Assembly (NCBI RefSeq): GCF_007004645.1
Contig: NZ_ML660019.1
Location: forward strand, 105,407 to 169,406
Direction: 5' to 3'
Origin: Aliiroseovarius halocynthiae
Lineage (GTDB): Bacteria > Pseudomonadota > Alphaproteobacteria > Rhodobacterales > Rhodobacteraceae
DNA: 64,000 bases
Positions within the stretch are counted from its first letter, which is position 1, and each line of letters begins with the position of its first letter. Both the position numbers and the translations under genes were made by a program. Below, one piece after another: positions 8,381-17,350 of this stretch. The notes under the pieces were generated by a model that saw nothing but the letters and a program-made list of their open reading frames with translations, did not search any database and had not been told where the DNA came from.

Positions 8381-9789
8381 GCCGGTACCTCGTTCCTCAG
8401 AGTTTCTTTCCAGCGGGCGATCTGTTTGCGCACTTCGCTGGGCGCGGTGCCGCCATAGCTGGTGCGCGATGCGACCGAGTTGCGGACGCCCAGAACGCCA
8501 AAGACGTCTTCGGTGATTTGCGCGTTGATGGTCTGCATGTCTTCCAGCGACAGGTCGGGCAGGTCGCAGCCGCGATCTTCGGCCATCGCGACCAGAGATC
8601 CGGTCACGTGGTGGGCGTCGCGAAACGGCATGTTCAGGGCGCGCACGCACCAGTCGGCCAGATCGGTTGCAGTCGAAAAACCGGATGAGGCCGCGGCTTC
8701 GAGGCTTTCGGTGTTGGCGGTCATGTCAGAAACCATCCCGGTCATCGCCGCCAGCGCCAGCATCAGGTTGTCAGCGGCGTCAAAGACTTGTTCTTTGTCT
8801 TCCTGCATGTCCTTGGAATAGGTCAGCGGAAGTCCCTTCATAACGGTCATCAGACCGATATTCGCGCCCATGATACGGCCAATTTTGGCGCGGATCAGCT
8901 CGGCTGCGTCCGGGTTGCGCTTTTGCGGCATGATGGATGATCCGGTCGACCATTTGTCCGACATGCGCACAAAGCGGAACTGGGCTGAGGACCAGATCAC
9001 CAGCTCTTCCGCGAAGCGCGACAGGTGCATGGCGCAGATGGTTGCAGATGACAGGAATTCCAGCGCGAAGTCACGGTCAGCTACGGCGTCCAACGAGTTT
9101 GCGGTCGGGCGGTCAAAGCCCAACGCCTCGGCCGTCATGTGGCGGTCGATCGGGAAAGACGTGCCAGCCAACGCGGCCGATCCAAGCGGGCTTTCGTTCA
9201 TCCGGGCGCGGGCGTCGCGGAAACGGGACATGTCGCGGCCGAACATCTCGACATAGGCCATCATGTGGTGGCCCCAGGTGACGGGCTGTGCGGTTTGCAG
9301 ATGTGTGAAGCCGGGCATGACCCAATCAGCGCCTGCTTCGGCCTGCCCCAGCAGCGCGCGGATCAACGCTTCAAGACCATCGATCGCGGCGTCCATCTGG
9401 TCGCGGACCCACAGGCGGAAATCGGTGGCCACCTGATCGTTACGCGAGCGTGCGGTGTGCAGACGGCCCGCTGGTTCGCCGACGATCTCTTTCAAACGCG
9501 CTTCGACATTCATGTGGATGTCTTCCAGCGCGGTCGAGAAGGCAAAGTTTCCAGCTTCGATTTCGGCCAGCACGGTCAGCAGACCTTCGCGGATGACCTT
9601 GGCGTCATCTTCGGTGATTACGCCCGTTGCGGCCAACATGGCAGCATGCGCGCGCGAGCCTTCGATGTCCTGTCGCGCCATGCGCTGGTCATAGCCGATC
9701 GAGGCGTTGATCGCCTCCATGATCGCATCGGGACCCGCCGAGAACCGGCCGCCCCACATTTCATTCGCGGATTTCGTGTCGTCGCTCAT
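8377..9789 (-). CDS. argH: Argininosuccinate lyase
   Basis: This enzyme cleaves argininosuccinate to arginine and fumarate, the last step of arginine synthesis (fumarase/aspartase superfamily). At 470 residues it has normal length. The superfamily signature [12 protein letters not shown] is present around residue 285, with upstream motifs MWGGRFS near the start and [13 protein letters not shown] around 110. It is cytosolic and acts as a tetramer in the family. Translation of the small lipoprotein is coupled to its stop. Other arginine genes (argD, argF, carB) lie elsewhere in the window, so arg genes are scattered rather than in one operon. Confidence 0.97.
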   Translation of the reverse strand: MSDDTKSANEMWGGRFSAGPDAIMEAINASIGYDQRMARQDIEGSRAHAAMLAATGVITEDDAKVIREGLLTVLAEIEAGNFAFSTALEDIHMNVEARLKEIVGEPAGRLHTARSRNDQVATDFRLWVRDQMDAAIDGLEALIRALLGQAEAGADWVMPGFTHLQTAQPVTWGHHMMAYVEMFGRDMSRFRDARARMNESPLGSAALAGTSFPIDRHMTAEALGFDRPTANSLDAVADRDFALEFLSSATICAMHLSRFAEELVIWSSAQFRFVRMSDKWSTGSSIMPQKRNPDAAELIRAKIGRIMGANIGLMTVMKGLPLTYSKDMQEDKEQVFDAADNLMLALAAMTGMVSDMTANTESLEAAASSGFSTATDLADWCVRALNMPFRDAHHVTGSLVAMAEDRGCDLPDLSLEDMQTINAQITEDVFGVLGVRNSVASRTSYGGTAPSEVRKQIARWKETLRNEVPA

Positions 9790-9967
9790 GATCTGCCTTT
9801 CAGGACATATTTCTTCTGGGGAATGCTATACGCGGCAAGGCGGGTAGGTGCAATTGCTCTGACCCAGTTGCGCGTGGCGTGGATTTGCCGATCTGGCCAG
9901 ATTAACTTTGAGAAGACGCACGAGCCTTCTAGTGTTAAAGAGCACCGCGTTGCCAACAGGATCTCTG

Positions 9968-11170
9968 ATGCCCCAAAACTCTGTATTACTAAGCCGCCGC
10001 ACCGCGCTGGCCACACTAGCTGTTGTGGCCGTTATGCCGGGGCGTGTGATGGCCGACAGCGGTTTTTCAGGCTGGCTGTCGGGGTTTTCGTCCAAGGCAC
10101 GGACGGCAGGTGTTGGTGATGCGGCTTTGAAAGCATTGCGGCGGGCAGAGTACTTGCCCTCGGTCATCAAGTCAGACCGCCGCCCAGCAGAAACCGCGCG
10201 TAGTTTGCAAGACTATATAGGGTCTGCGGCGTCGCCCCAACGGATCAAAGGCGGCCAGCGGATGCTGTCGCGCTATCCGACGCTGCTAAAGAAAATCGAA
10301 CAGAAATACGGCGTCCCGAAAGAGGTCATCGTGGCGATCTGGGGGATGGAAAGCAGTTTTGGCGCTGTACGCGGATCGGCTTCGGTTCTGTCGACACTTG
10401 CCACGCTTGCCTATGAAGGCCGCCGCCGCGATCTGTTCGAGACCGAGCTGATGGCCGCCCTGCAGATCCTAACTTCGGGCGACGTGTCGCCGTCCCGAAT
10501 GAAAGGATCATATGCCGGCGCAATGGGGCATACGCAGTTCATGCCCAGTTCGTATCTGGCTCATGCCGAAGATTTCAACCGCGACGGAGCACGCGACATC
10601 TGGTCGGATGATCCTACGGATGCGCTGGCGTCAACCGCCGCATATCTGCGGGCCAAAGGGTGGGCGAATGGTCAACCTTGGGCGATCGAGGTGCAACTGC
10701 CCAAAGGGTTTGATCTGGCCCTGACCGGCCGGGTTTACCCACGTCGTTTGCGCGACTGGGGTAAGATGGGGGTCACCGATGTGGCAGGACGTGCCGTGAA
10801 GGGGGCGGGTAGCGGTGCGTTGATCCTGCCTGCTGGCCCGACAGGTCCGGTGTTCATGATTTTCCAGAACTTCCACGTTTTGAAGACATATAACTATGCA
10901 GATAGCTATGTGATCGGTGTCGGCCATCTGTCTGATCGCCTGGCCGGGGGGCGTGCAATCCAAGCGAGCTATCCCAAGAAGCCATGGGGGATGAGCGCTA
11001 AAGAGCGGCAGGCGCTTCAAAAGCGTTTGAATGAATTGGGATTTCAGGCTGGACGCCCAGACGGTGTGATCGGAGAGAAGGGCCGCGCCGCAATCCGCGC
11101 CTATGAGAAGTCGCGCGGGATGCCCGTAACCGGCGTGCCCAGTAGGCAGCTTTTGGCGGCGCTGAACTAG
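9968..11170 (+). CDS. Lytic murein transglycosylase, MltB family, with peptidoglycan-binding domain
   Basis: A periplasmic enzyme that cleaves glycan strands of peptidoglycan. The 400 residues start with a Tat-like N-terminus (SRRTALATLAVVAVMPGRVMA), followed by the SLT_2 domain with the catalytic glutamate in WGMESSFG (E128) and the GAMGHTQFMPSSY motif. A C-terminal PG_binding_1 domain (about 345-400) carries QKRLNELGFQAG and PDGVIG. I chose the ATG after AGGATCTCTG because it begins the signal sequence; 20 more upstream codons are open. The 3' end overlaps that of the opposing tag gene by 4 bases. Confidence 0.93.
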   Translation: MPQNSVLLSRRTALATLAVVAVMPGRVMADSGFSGWLSGFSSKARTAGVGDAALKALRRAEYLPSVIKSDRRPAETARSLQDYIGSAASPQRIKGGQRMLSRYPTLLKKIEQKYGVPKEVIVAIWGMESSFGAVRGSASVLSTLATLAYEGRRRDLFETELMAALQILTSGDVSPSRMKGSYAGAMGHTQFMPSSYLAHAEDFNRDGARDIWSDDPTDALASTAAYLRAKGWANGQPWAIEVQLPKGFDLALTGRVYPRRLRDWGKMGVTDVAGRAVKGAGSGALILPAGPTGPVFMIFQNFHVLKTYNYADSYVIGVGHLSDRLAGGRAIQASYPKKPWGMSAKERQALQKRLNELGFQAGRPDGVIGEKGRAAIRAYEKSRGMPVTGVPSRQLLAALN

Positions 11171-11754
11171 ACCTGATCGTGCCGGTGGCAGCTGACCAGA
11201 TGGTTGTTGAATAGACCGCAAGCCTCCATCCAGGCATAGACGATGGTTGGTCCGCAAAACTTGAACCCCGCTTTTTTCAGATCCTTCGAAATCTGCGTGG
11301 ATAAGGGCGAGGATGTTGGCACTTCGCTTTGTGTTTTATAGCGCCCGTTCAGCGGTTTGCTGTCCACATAGGCCCACATCATGTCGCGAAACGCATCCGC
11401 TCCGCCCAGATCCAGATAGGCCTGTGCATTGGTGATTGTCGCTTCGATCTTGCCGCGATGGCGAATGATACCTTTGTCTTGCAGCAGGCGGTTGACCTGA
11501 GGCTCGCCCCACGTGGCGATGCGTTCTGGGTCGAACCCCTCGAATGCGGCACGAAAATTGTCTCTCTTTTTAAGGATCGTGATCCAGCTTAGTCCCGCCT
11601 GAAATCCGTCAAGGATCAACTTTTCCCACAATGCGCGCCCGTCCCATTCGGGGACGCCCCACTCAAGATCATGATATTTCTGATAAATCGGCTCGGACCC
11701 GCACCAGTCGCAGCGCGGAAGATCGGGGGCGGTGGGGATTGGCGTAGTCATCAA
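11167..11754 (-). CDS. tag: DNA-3-methyladenine glycosylase I
   Basis: A base-excision repair enzyme that removes 3-methyladenine. The 195 residues carry the family signature CDWCGSEPIYQKYHDLEWG near the N-terminus, with the zinc-binding cysteine and histidine, the FQAGLSWITILKKR segment containing aromatic base-stacking residues, and a C-terminal SCHRH that provides the remaining zinc ligands. Length is normal. It converges on the lytic transglycosylase gene with a 4-base overlap of stops. No regulatory element was recognised upstream. Confidence 0.95.
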   Translation of the reverse strand: MMTTPIPTAPDLPRCDWCGSEPIYQKYHDLEWGVPEWDGRALWEKLILDGFQAGLSWITILKKRDNFRAAFEGFDPERIATWGEPQVNRLLQDKGIIRHRGKIEATITNAQAYLDLGGADAFRDMMWAYVDSKPLNGRYKTQSEVPTSSPLSTQISKDLKKAGFKFCGPTIVYAWMEACGLFNNHLVSCHRHDQV

Positions 11755-11848
11755 AGGGCATCCGTTACAATTTTAGACAACTTGGCGGATTTACCGCCCG
11801 TTAGCATTGAATTGCCACCTTTGGTCGTGGGGCAGCAGAGGCGACACA

Positions 11849-12691
11849 ATGTTTAACTTTCGAAACAAAACATCTTCGGACACGCAGATGCAAGATCCAA
11901 CAAGCGGTCCGGTTGGTGATCCGCTGAGCACGGCAATTGGTATGCGTGACAAAGACGCGATCAGTCTTGTGCGCGAAGCCCTACGAAAGAAGCGGGTTCG
12001 ATTAGCCTTTCAGCCTGTGGTTCAAACCACTCAGCCCGATCGGCGCGCGTTCTTCGAAGGGCTGATCCGTGTGCTGGATCGAAATGGCCGCGTGATTCCC
12101 GCAAAAGACTTCATTGATTCCGTTGAGGATCAGGAAATGGGTCGCCAGCTGGACGCACTGGCGTTGGAGAAAGGGTTGGAGGCGTTGAGAGCGGAACCCA
12201 ACCTGCGCTTGTCCATCAATATGTCGGCGCGATCCATTGGATATCCGGGATGGAAGACGGTGCTAGAGCGCGGCCTTGAAGACGACCCGCATATTGGCGA
12301 ACGCCTGATCCTTGAGATTACAGAGCGCACGGCGATCACCATGCCTGAACTGGTGCAGGTCTTTATGGCCGAGATGCAGGGTCATGGAATCAGCTTCGCG
12401 CTGGATGACTTCGGGGCTGGATATACCTCGTTCAAATACCTCAAGGATTTCTATTTCGACATCATCAAAATTGATGGCGAATTCATCCGCGGGATCCACG
12501 GTGATCCGGACAACCAGATCCTGACCCAAGCCCTTATTTCGGTTGCGCGGCACTTTGATATGTTCACGGTCGCCGAAAGCGTCGAAACGGCCGAGGATGC
12601 GGCCTTTCTGACCCAGATTGGGGTGGACTGCATGCAAGGGTATTACTTCGGCGTCCCAACCTTGGACCCATACTGGCGCAACGCGGCCTAG
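11849..12691 (+). CDS. Stand-alone EAL domain protein (cyclic-di-GMP phosphodiesterase)
   Basis: A 280-residue protein made of a single EAL domain after about 50 polar residues, with no GGDEF, sensor or membrane part. EAL proteins hydrolyse cyclic-di-GMP. The signature reads EGL (FFEGLIRV) instead of EAL, but the metal- and substrate-binding positions are kept: N in INMSARS, E in LEITER, the DD pair in LDDFGAGY, K in IKIDGEF, E in AESVE and Q in MQGYYFG. It is therefore likely active. The start MFNFRN follows GAGGCGACACA. No partner cyclase is nearby; it lies upstream of phaA but is separated by a 157-base promoter region. Confidence 0.88.
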   Translation: MFNFRNKTSSDTQMQDPTSGPVGDPLSTAIGMRDKDAISLVREALRKKRVRLAFQPVVQTTQPDRRAFFEGLIRVLDRNGRVIPAKDFIDSVEDQEMGRQLDALALEKGLEALRAEPNLRLSINMSARSIGYPGWKTVLERGLEDDPHIGERLILEITERTAITMPELVQVFMAEMQGHGISFALDDFGAGYTSFKYLKDFYFDIIKIDGEFIRGIHGDPDNQILTQALISVARHFDMFTVAESVETAEDAAFLTQIGVDCMQGYYFGVPTLDPYWRNAA

Positions 12692-12731
12692 GGGCCGTTG
12701 CCGGCGCTGGGCGGTCTCGCCGCTTGATTTT

Positions 12732-12746
12732 CTCTGCAATGCAGCA
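12732..12746. promoter_or_regulatory. Candidate PhaR-type site upstream of phaA
   Basis: CTCTGCAATGCAGCA contains the perfect inverted repeat CTGC-AAT-GCAG. The same 15-mer with one change is found upstream of phaB at 14110-14124. From memory, PhaR regulators of Rhodobacter and Paracoccus bind CTGC-N3-GCAG-like, TGC-rich sequences; no phaR gene is in the window, so the assignment is inferred. Confidence 0.5.
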
Positions 12747-12848
12747 CAGGATGCGGCCAGCAATGATCTTGCGAGATGGCGCGTGTGAAAGATGTTTCTG
12801 AAAACACGGCATATCGCAGATCGTCAGTCTGAAGGAAAAGGAAGCATC

Positions 12849-14024
12849 ATGACCAATGTCGTAATCGTATCGGCTGCTCGGACCGCAGTCGGCAGTTTCT
12901 CGGGGTCGTTTGCAAACACCCCGGCCCATGATCTGGGTGCCGCTGTTTTGGCTGAAATCGTCGCTCGCGCTGGGATCGACCCGTCCGAGGTCAGCGAAAC
13001 CATCTTGGGTCAGGTGCTTCAGGCTGGTCAGGGTCAAAACCCGGCACGTCAGGCGCACATCAATGCCGGTTACGCCAAGGAAGCATCGGCTTGGGGTATC
13101 AACCAAGTTTGTGGTTCTGGTCTGCGCACCGTCGCGCTGGGCGCACAGCATGTTCAGCTGGGTGACGCGGCCATTGTTGCGGCTGGCGGGCAGGAGAATA
13201 TGACCCTCAGCCCCCATGTGGCGCATCTGCGCGCGGGGCACAAAATGGGCGACATGAAGTTTATCGACTGTATGATTAGAGACGGCCTGTGGGACGCGTT
13301 CAACGGCTACCATATGGGTCAAACCGCTGAGAACGTGGCCGAGCAGTGGCAGATCACCCGCGAAATGCAGGATGAGTTTGCCGTTGCGTCGCAAAACAAG
13401 GCAGAAGCTGCTCAGAAAGCTGGAAAATTTGCCGACGAGATCGTGCCCTTTACCGTGAAAACCCGGAAGGGCGAGATCGTCGTGGACCAAGACGAATACA
13501 TTCGTCACGGCGCCACCATGGAGGCCATGCAGAAACTGCGCCCGGCCTTCACCAAAGACGGTTCGGTCACCGCGGCAAACGCATCGGGCATCAACGACGG
13601 CGCGGCGGCTGTGCTGCTGATGTCAGCTGACGAAGCCGAAAAGCGTGGGCTGGAGCCATTGGCGCGCATCGCGTCCTACGCCACTGCTGGTTTGGATCCG
13701 TCGATCATGGGTGTTGGTCCGATCCACGCGTCGGGTAAGGCGCTGGATAAAGCGGGCTGGAAAGCGCAGGATCTTGATCTGGTTGAAGCCAACGAAGCCT
13801 TCGCCGCACAGGCGTGCGCAGTGAATAAAGACATGGATTGGAACCCGGATGTGGTGAACGTGAACGGCGGTGCTATTGCGATTGGCCACCCGATCGGCGC
13901 CTCGGGCTGTCGTATCCTGAACACGCTTCTGTTCGAGATGAAGCGGCGTGAGGCCAAGAAGGGTTTAGCGACCTTGTGTATCGGCGGCGGCATGGGCGTG
14001 GCCATGTGCCTCGAGCGTCCATAA
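12849..14024 (+). CDS. phaA: Acetyl-CoA acetyltransferase (beta-ketothiolase)
   Basis: This thiolase condenses two acetyl-CoA to acetoacetyl-CoA, the first step of polyhydroxybutyrate synthesis. The 391 residues show the acyl-accepting cysteine in [10 protein letters not shown] (C88), the catalytic histidine in GHPIGASG, and the second cysteine in the C-terminal [11 protein letters not shown]. The start was chosen at [15 protein letters not shown], with AAGGAAGC upstream; 19 more upstream codons are open. phaB follows after a hairpin terminator and its own promoter region. The phaA name rests on the phaB neighbour; a degradative thiolase role is possible. Confidence 0.93.
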   Translation: MTNVVIVSAARTAVGSFSGSFANTPAHDLGAAVLAEIVARAGIDPSEVSETILGQVLQAGQGQNPARQAHINAGYAKEASAWGINQVCGSGLRTVALGAQHVQLGDAAIVAAGGQENMTLSPHVAHLRAGHKMGDMKFIDCMIRDGLWDAFNGYHMGQTAENVAEQWQITREMQDEFAVASQNKAEAAQKAGKFADEIVPFTVKTRKGEIVVDQDEYIRHGATMEAMQKLRPAFTKDGSVTAANASGINDGAAAVLLMSADEAEKRGLEPLARIASYATAGLDPSIMGVGPIHASGKALDKAGWKAQDLDLVEANEAFAAQACAVNKDMDWNPDVVNVNGGAIAIGHPIGASGCRILNTLLFEMKRREAKKGLATLCIGGGMGVAMCLERP

Positions 14025-14044
14025 GGGCCGGATATATGATAAAA

Positions 14045-14067
14045 GGGCGCCTTCGGGCGCCTTTTTT
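14045..14067 (+). terminator. Rho-independent terminator after phaA
   Basis: Stem GGCGCC (14046-14051), loop TTCG, stem GGCGCC (14056-14061), then six T. A preceding A-run can extend the stem. It lies 21 bases after the phaA stop and separates phaA from phaB transcription. Confidence 0.85.
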
Positions 14068-14109
14068 GTTAATCAATTTGTCGCGTTCTTGTCGCAGCTG
14101 CATCATAAA

Positions 14110-14124
14110 CTCTGCAATGCGGCA
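14110..14124. promoter_or_regulatory. Candidate PhaR-type site upstream of phaB
   Basis: CTCTGCAATGCGGCA matches the phaA-upstream 15-mer at all but one base (CTGC-AAT-GCGG against CTGC-AAT-GCAG). It lies 83 bases before the phaB ATG, next to the large palindrome at 14131-14151. Regulation by PhaR is inferred. Confidence 0.45.
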
Positions 14125-14130
14125 AATTGT

Positions 14131-14151
14131 TTGCGCAATAATATTGCGCAA
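14131..14151. promoter_or_regulatory. Perfect 21-base palindrome upstream of phaB
   Basis: Arms TTGCGCAATA and TATTGCGCAA flank a central A at 14141. There is no T-run and it sits in the phaB upstream region, so it looks like a protein-binding site (operator) rather than a terminator. The binder is unknown; PhaR or another dimeric regulator are candidates. Confidence 0.55.
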
Positions 14152-14206
14152 GTTAAATTGAAAATGTAACAGAGTTTCAGACCCAAGATTCGAGATGGAG
14201 GAAAAC

Positions 14207-14929
14207 ATGGCCCGAGTTGCACTTGTCACCGGAGGTTCGCGCGGAATTGGCGCATCAATTTCAAAAGCGCTGAAAGCGGAAGGCTATGAGGTTGCTGCCA
14301 CATATGCTGGCAACGAGGAGAAAGCCGCTGCCTTCACCGCCGAAACCGGCATCAAGACCTATAAGTGGAACGTCGGCAGCTATGAGGAAAGCCAAGCCGG
14401 CATCGCGCAGGTCGAAGCGGATCTTGGCCCGGTTGACGTGGTGGTGGCCAACGCAGGCATCACCCGCGATGCTCCATTCCACAAAATGACCCCTGAACAG
14501 TGGCAGGAAGTCATCGATACCAACCTGACCGGCGTGTTCAACACAGTGCACCCGATCTGGCCCGGCATGCGCGAGCGCAAGTTCGGCCGCATCATCGTGA
14601 TCAGCTCGATCAACGGTCAGAAGGGGCAGTTTGCTCAGGTGAATTATGCTGCAACCAAGGCTGGCGATCTGGGTATCGTCAAGTCGCTGGCGCAGGAAGG
14701 CGCACGCGCTGGCATCACTGCCAACGCCATCTGCCCCGGCTATATCGCGACCGAAATGGTTATGGCGATCCCAGAGAAAGTGCGTGACTCGATCGTTGCG
14801 GGTATTCCGGCGGGTCGTCTGGGCGAACCTGAAGAAATCGCACGCTGTGTGACCTTCCTGGCATCGGATGATGCTGGATTCATCAATGGCTCGACCATCT
14901 CGGCCAACGGCGCGCAGTTCTTCGTCTAA
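14207..14929 (+). CDS. phaB: Acetoacetyl-CoA reductase
   Basis: A short-chain dehydrogenase that reduces acetoacetyl-CoA to 3-hydroxybutyryl-CoA for polyhydroxybutyrate. The 240 residues contain the nucleotide-binding GGSRGIG at the N-terminus, the NAG motif (VVVANAGI), the catalytic serine in VISSINGQKG, and the YxxxK pair in VNYAATKAG. The C-terminal ISANGAQFFV ending is typical of PhaB. The ATG used is preceded by GGAGGAAAAC; an ATG four codons upstream overlaps that ribosome-binding site and is unlikely. A hairpin terminator follows. Confidence 0.95.
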   Translation: MARVALVTGGSRGIGASISKALKAEGYEVAATYAGNEEKAAAFTAETGIKTYKWNVGSYEESQAGIAQVEADLGPVDVVVANAGITRDAPFHKMTPEQWQEVIDTNLTGVFNTVHPIWPGMRERKFGRIIVISSINGQKGQFAQVNYAATKAGDLGIVKSLAQEGARAGITANAICPGYIATEMVMAIPEKVRDSIVAGIPAGRLGEPEEIARCVTFLASDDAGFINGSTISANGAQFFV

Positions 14930-15124
14930 TCACGCTGGACAATCACAACGAAGGGGCTGGTCAGTTTGGTCAGCCCCTTTTGCCTTCAGGAAAGACCGCG
15001 GCTGCGCGAAAATGCCGCCGATCCAGCGCCCCACTGCCCGAAATGCCTGCGAACGTTCGGCATGCGCGCGGTCAAAGGCAATTCGCAGCGTTGGCTGGGT
15101 GGTTGCAGTTTCCAACATGATCAT
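14930..15124 (-). CDS. Small conserved-type protein with AHAER motif
   Basis: A 64-residue reading frame resembling the very small alphaproteobacterial proteins with a helix like FDRAHAERSQAFRAVGRWI (an AxRAHAERAxAF pattern I recall from Rhodobacteraceae). A ribosome-binding site AAGAGGA lies just before the ATG, or 8-9 bases before the second ATG at 15118. The tail overlaps the phaB terminator hairpin on the other strand. The length, start signal and motif support a real gene; function is unknown and no signal peptide is visible. An antisense chance frame cannot be excluded. Confidence 0.5.
   Translation of the reverse strand: MIMLETATTQPTLRIAFDRAHAERSQAFRAVGRWIGGIFAQPRSFLKAKGADQTDQPLRCDCPA
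14953..14981 (+). terminator. Rho-independent terminator after phaB
   Basis: Stem GGGGCTG (14953-14959) pairs with CAGCCCC (14971-14977) around an 11-base loop and is followed by TTTT. It lies 23 bases after the phaB stop. Confidence 0.75.
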
Positions 15125-15225
15125 GATCCTCTTAAGCCATATTTTCTTGGAAAGAATATGGGGTCTTGAATTTTTGACGACAAACGAGACTTTTCAAGGT
15201 TTCAGATAAATGATACTTAACTGAA

Positions 15226-16167
15226 ATGAGTGACCGTCTTCCCCCATTGACTGCCCTTCGTGCCTTTGATGCCGCCGCACGCCACATGTCGTTTCAGAAA
15301 GCCGCCGCCGAGCTGAACGTGACGCCTGCGGCTTTGTCGTTTCAGATCAAATCTCTGGAAGAACATTTTGGTGCTCCGCTTTTCTTGCGGCTGAACCGCG
15401 CTGTCGAGCTGACCGAAGCAGGCCGCCTGTTGGCCCCCGGTGCGGCTGATGGGTTCGAAATGCTGGCAGGCGCATGGCGGAACGCGCGGCGTAGCCTGAA
15501 CAGCAACACGTTGACTGTGACGGCTGGCCCGGCCTTTACCTCGAAATGGTTGGCACCTCGGTTGTATGCGTTTGCACAAGACCATCCCGAGATCGAATTG
15601 CGCTTTGCGGCAGGTTTGAAGTTCGTCGATTTGAACCGGGACGAAGTCGATGTTGCGATCCGGTTTGGCTATGGGCCCGACGATGGGCTGTATTCCATGC
15701 CGCTGGCGGACGAATGGTTGACCCCTGTGATGCTACCATCCCTGGCCGAGAAATATCCGACGCCTGCTGAATTGATCGATGCGCCATTGATCCACAACAC
15801 ATCTGACGACTTTCTAAAACCGCGATGCGACTGGTCCGCTTGGTTTCGTGTCGCCCGGGTCGATGGGGCGCCGCGAATCGCATCTGTGTTCTCGCAACCC
15901 GATCACGCGCTGGATGCGGCGATGTCAGGCGTCGGCGTCGTGCTTGGCCGTCGGGCATTCGTGGTGAAATACTTGGCCGAGGGTCGGCTGGTCGCACCAT
16001 ATAAATTGGCCCTGACCACCAAGGCGCGCTTCCGTTTTCTGTGCCGGTTGGGGCAAGAGAACCGCCCAGCCATCGTTGCGTTTCGCGATTGGGTGCTTGC
16101 CGAGATTAAGAAAACGGCGCAAGTCTCGGCGGGTTTGGAATTTGCGACGCCCGAGGATTCGCCATGA
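15226..16167 (+). CDS. LysR-type transcriptional regulator, GcvA-like
   Basis: A 313-residue LysR regulator. The N-terminal winged helix-turn-helix (about 5-65) reads LTALRAFDAAARHMSFQKAA then LNVTPAALSFQIKSLEE, close to the GcvA/AmpR subgroup. The rest is the periplasmic-binding-like effector domain. The following EamA exporter starts inside its stop codon (ATGA overlap), so the pair is one operon, and the regulator may control export of the exporter's substrate. The effector is unknown. The long upstream region (15125-15225) is AT-rich and probably holds the promoter. Confidence 0.92.
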   Translation: MSDRLPPLTALRAFDAAARHMSFQKAAAELNVTPAALSFQIKSLEEHFGAPLFLRLNRAVELTEAGRLLAPGAADGFEMLAGAWRNARRSLNSNTLTVTAGPAFTSKWLAPRLYAFAQDHPEIELRFAAGLKFVDLNRDEVDVAIRFGYGPDDGLYSMPLADEWLTPVMLPSLAEKYPTPAELIDAPLIHNTSDDFLKPRCDWSAWFRVARVDGAPRIASVFSQPDHALDAAMSGVGVVLGRRAFVVKYLAEGRLVAPYKLALTTKARFRFLCRLGQENRPAIVAFRDWVLAEIKKTAQVSAGLEFATPEDSP

Positions 16168-17039
16168 CACGCAAAACAGCCACTTTAGTTGGGTTCATCG
16201 CAGTATTGCTGTGGTCGCTGTTGGCGCTGTTCACAGTCGGAACGGCGCCTGTGCCGCCCTTCCAACTGACCGCCATGAGTTTTCTGGTGGGCGGAACGCT
16301 GGGCGTGATCTGGATTGCTGCGACGGAAGGTCTGGGCGTTCTTCGCACCGTCAGTTGGCGTGTTTATGCATTCGGAACATTGGGCCTGTTTGGCTATCAC
16401 GCGCTGTATTTTTCTGCCTTGCGCATGGCGCCCGCAGCCGAGGCTGGTTTGATCGCGTATCTATGGCCCCTGTTCATCGTTCTGTTTTCGGGGCTGCTGC
16501 CGGGCGAAAGCCTGCGTCCAATGCATGTAATCGGTGCATTGGTGTCCTTTGCGGGGGCTGCGTTGATCGTGCTGGGCGGGGCTTCGGGGTTTGACACAGC
16601 CGCACTGCCCGGCTTCGTGCTTGCCTTCCTCTGTGCGCTCACATGGTCCGGATATTCAGTTTTGTCGCGGCGGTTGGGGAACACGCCCACGGCGTCGGTT
16701 GTCGTGTTCTGTCTAGCCACTGCCGTCCTGTCGACAGGGGCGCATTTGCTGTGGGAAGACACAGTCTGGCCTAGCAGCACACTGGGATGGGCATCCGTTG
16801 CGGGGCTGGGGCTTGGCCCGGTCGGGCTGGCCTTCTATGTCTGGGATGTCGGGGTGAAGCGCGGTGATATCCAGCTTCTTGGCGTCGCAAGCTATGGCGC
16901 GCCGCTTCTGTCTACGCTGGTTTTGATCTTGGCGGGTGTTGCTCAGCCTCATTCATCCCTGTTGATCGCAGGAGTGCTGATTACAGTTGGGGCATTGATG
17001 GCAGCACGGGCCAGTGCCAGTTCGTCAAAACAGACCTGA
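16164..17039 (+). CDS. EamA/DMT family exporter, YddG-like
   Basis: An inner-membrane transporter of the drug/metabolite superfamily with 10 predicted helices in two EamA repeats (291 residues). The N-terminus MTRKTATLVGFIAVLLWS resembles the aromatic amino acid exporter YddG, so export of amino acids is a reasonable guess. It overlaps the LysR stop by 4 bases, indicating translational coupling. A second, unrelated-looking EamA protein is at 54165-55040. Confidence 0.88.
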   Translation: MTRKTATLVGFIAVLLWSLLALFTVGTAPVPPFQLTAMSFLVGGTLGVIWIAATEGLGVLRTVSWRVYAFGTLGLFGYHALYFSALRMAPAAEAGLIAYLWPLFIVLFSGLLPGESLRPMHVIGALVSFAGAALIVLGGASGFDTAALPGFVLAFLCALTWSGYSVLSRRLGNTPTASVVVFCLATAVLSTGAHLLWEDTVWPSSTLGWASVAGLGLGPVGLAFYVWDVGVKRGDIQLLGVASYGAPLLSTLVLILAGVAQPHSSLLIAGVLITVGALMAARASASSSKQT

Positions 17040-17056
17040 CCCATGCCTTGAAGGCG

Positions 17057-17224
17057 TCAGGCCGTAGCCAGGCGTTCAATCTCTTCCTTGAGCTGGAGTT
17101 TTTGCTTTTTCAGTTCGGTAATCTCGGCATCGCTGGTGCCGGGCGCGCGCTGGATTTCTTCGACTTTATCCGAGAGGACCTCGTGTTTCCTGCGCAGCTC
17201 TTCAAGATGCGAACTCATGCTCAT
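17057..17224 (-). CDS. YdcH family (DUF465) small coiled-coil protein
   Basis: A 55-residue, highly charged helical protein (HLEELRRKHEVLSDKVEEIQRA followed by ITELKKQKLQLKEEIERL) of the DUF465/YdcH family, function unknown. The ATG chosen has AGGAGGA 6 bases upstream; a second ATG two codons later is also usable. A longer open frame upstream lacks family similarity. It converges with the EamA gene. Confidence 0.85.
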   Translation of the reverse strand: MSMSSHLEELRRKHEVLSDKVEEIQRAPGTSDAEITELKKQKLQLKEEIERLATA

Positions 17225-17350
17225 GGGGATCCTCCTATTGGTTGATAGAACATGACAAGTGCACCACAATTTTTTCGTCTTGTCACGAAATCGTTGCAAA
17301 ACGTCGCGGGGAATCGCTGACGTGGTTGCGGTACACTTAACCGAACAAGC

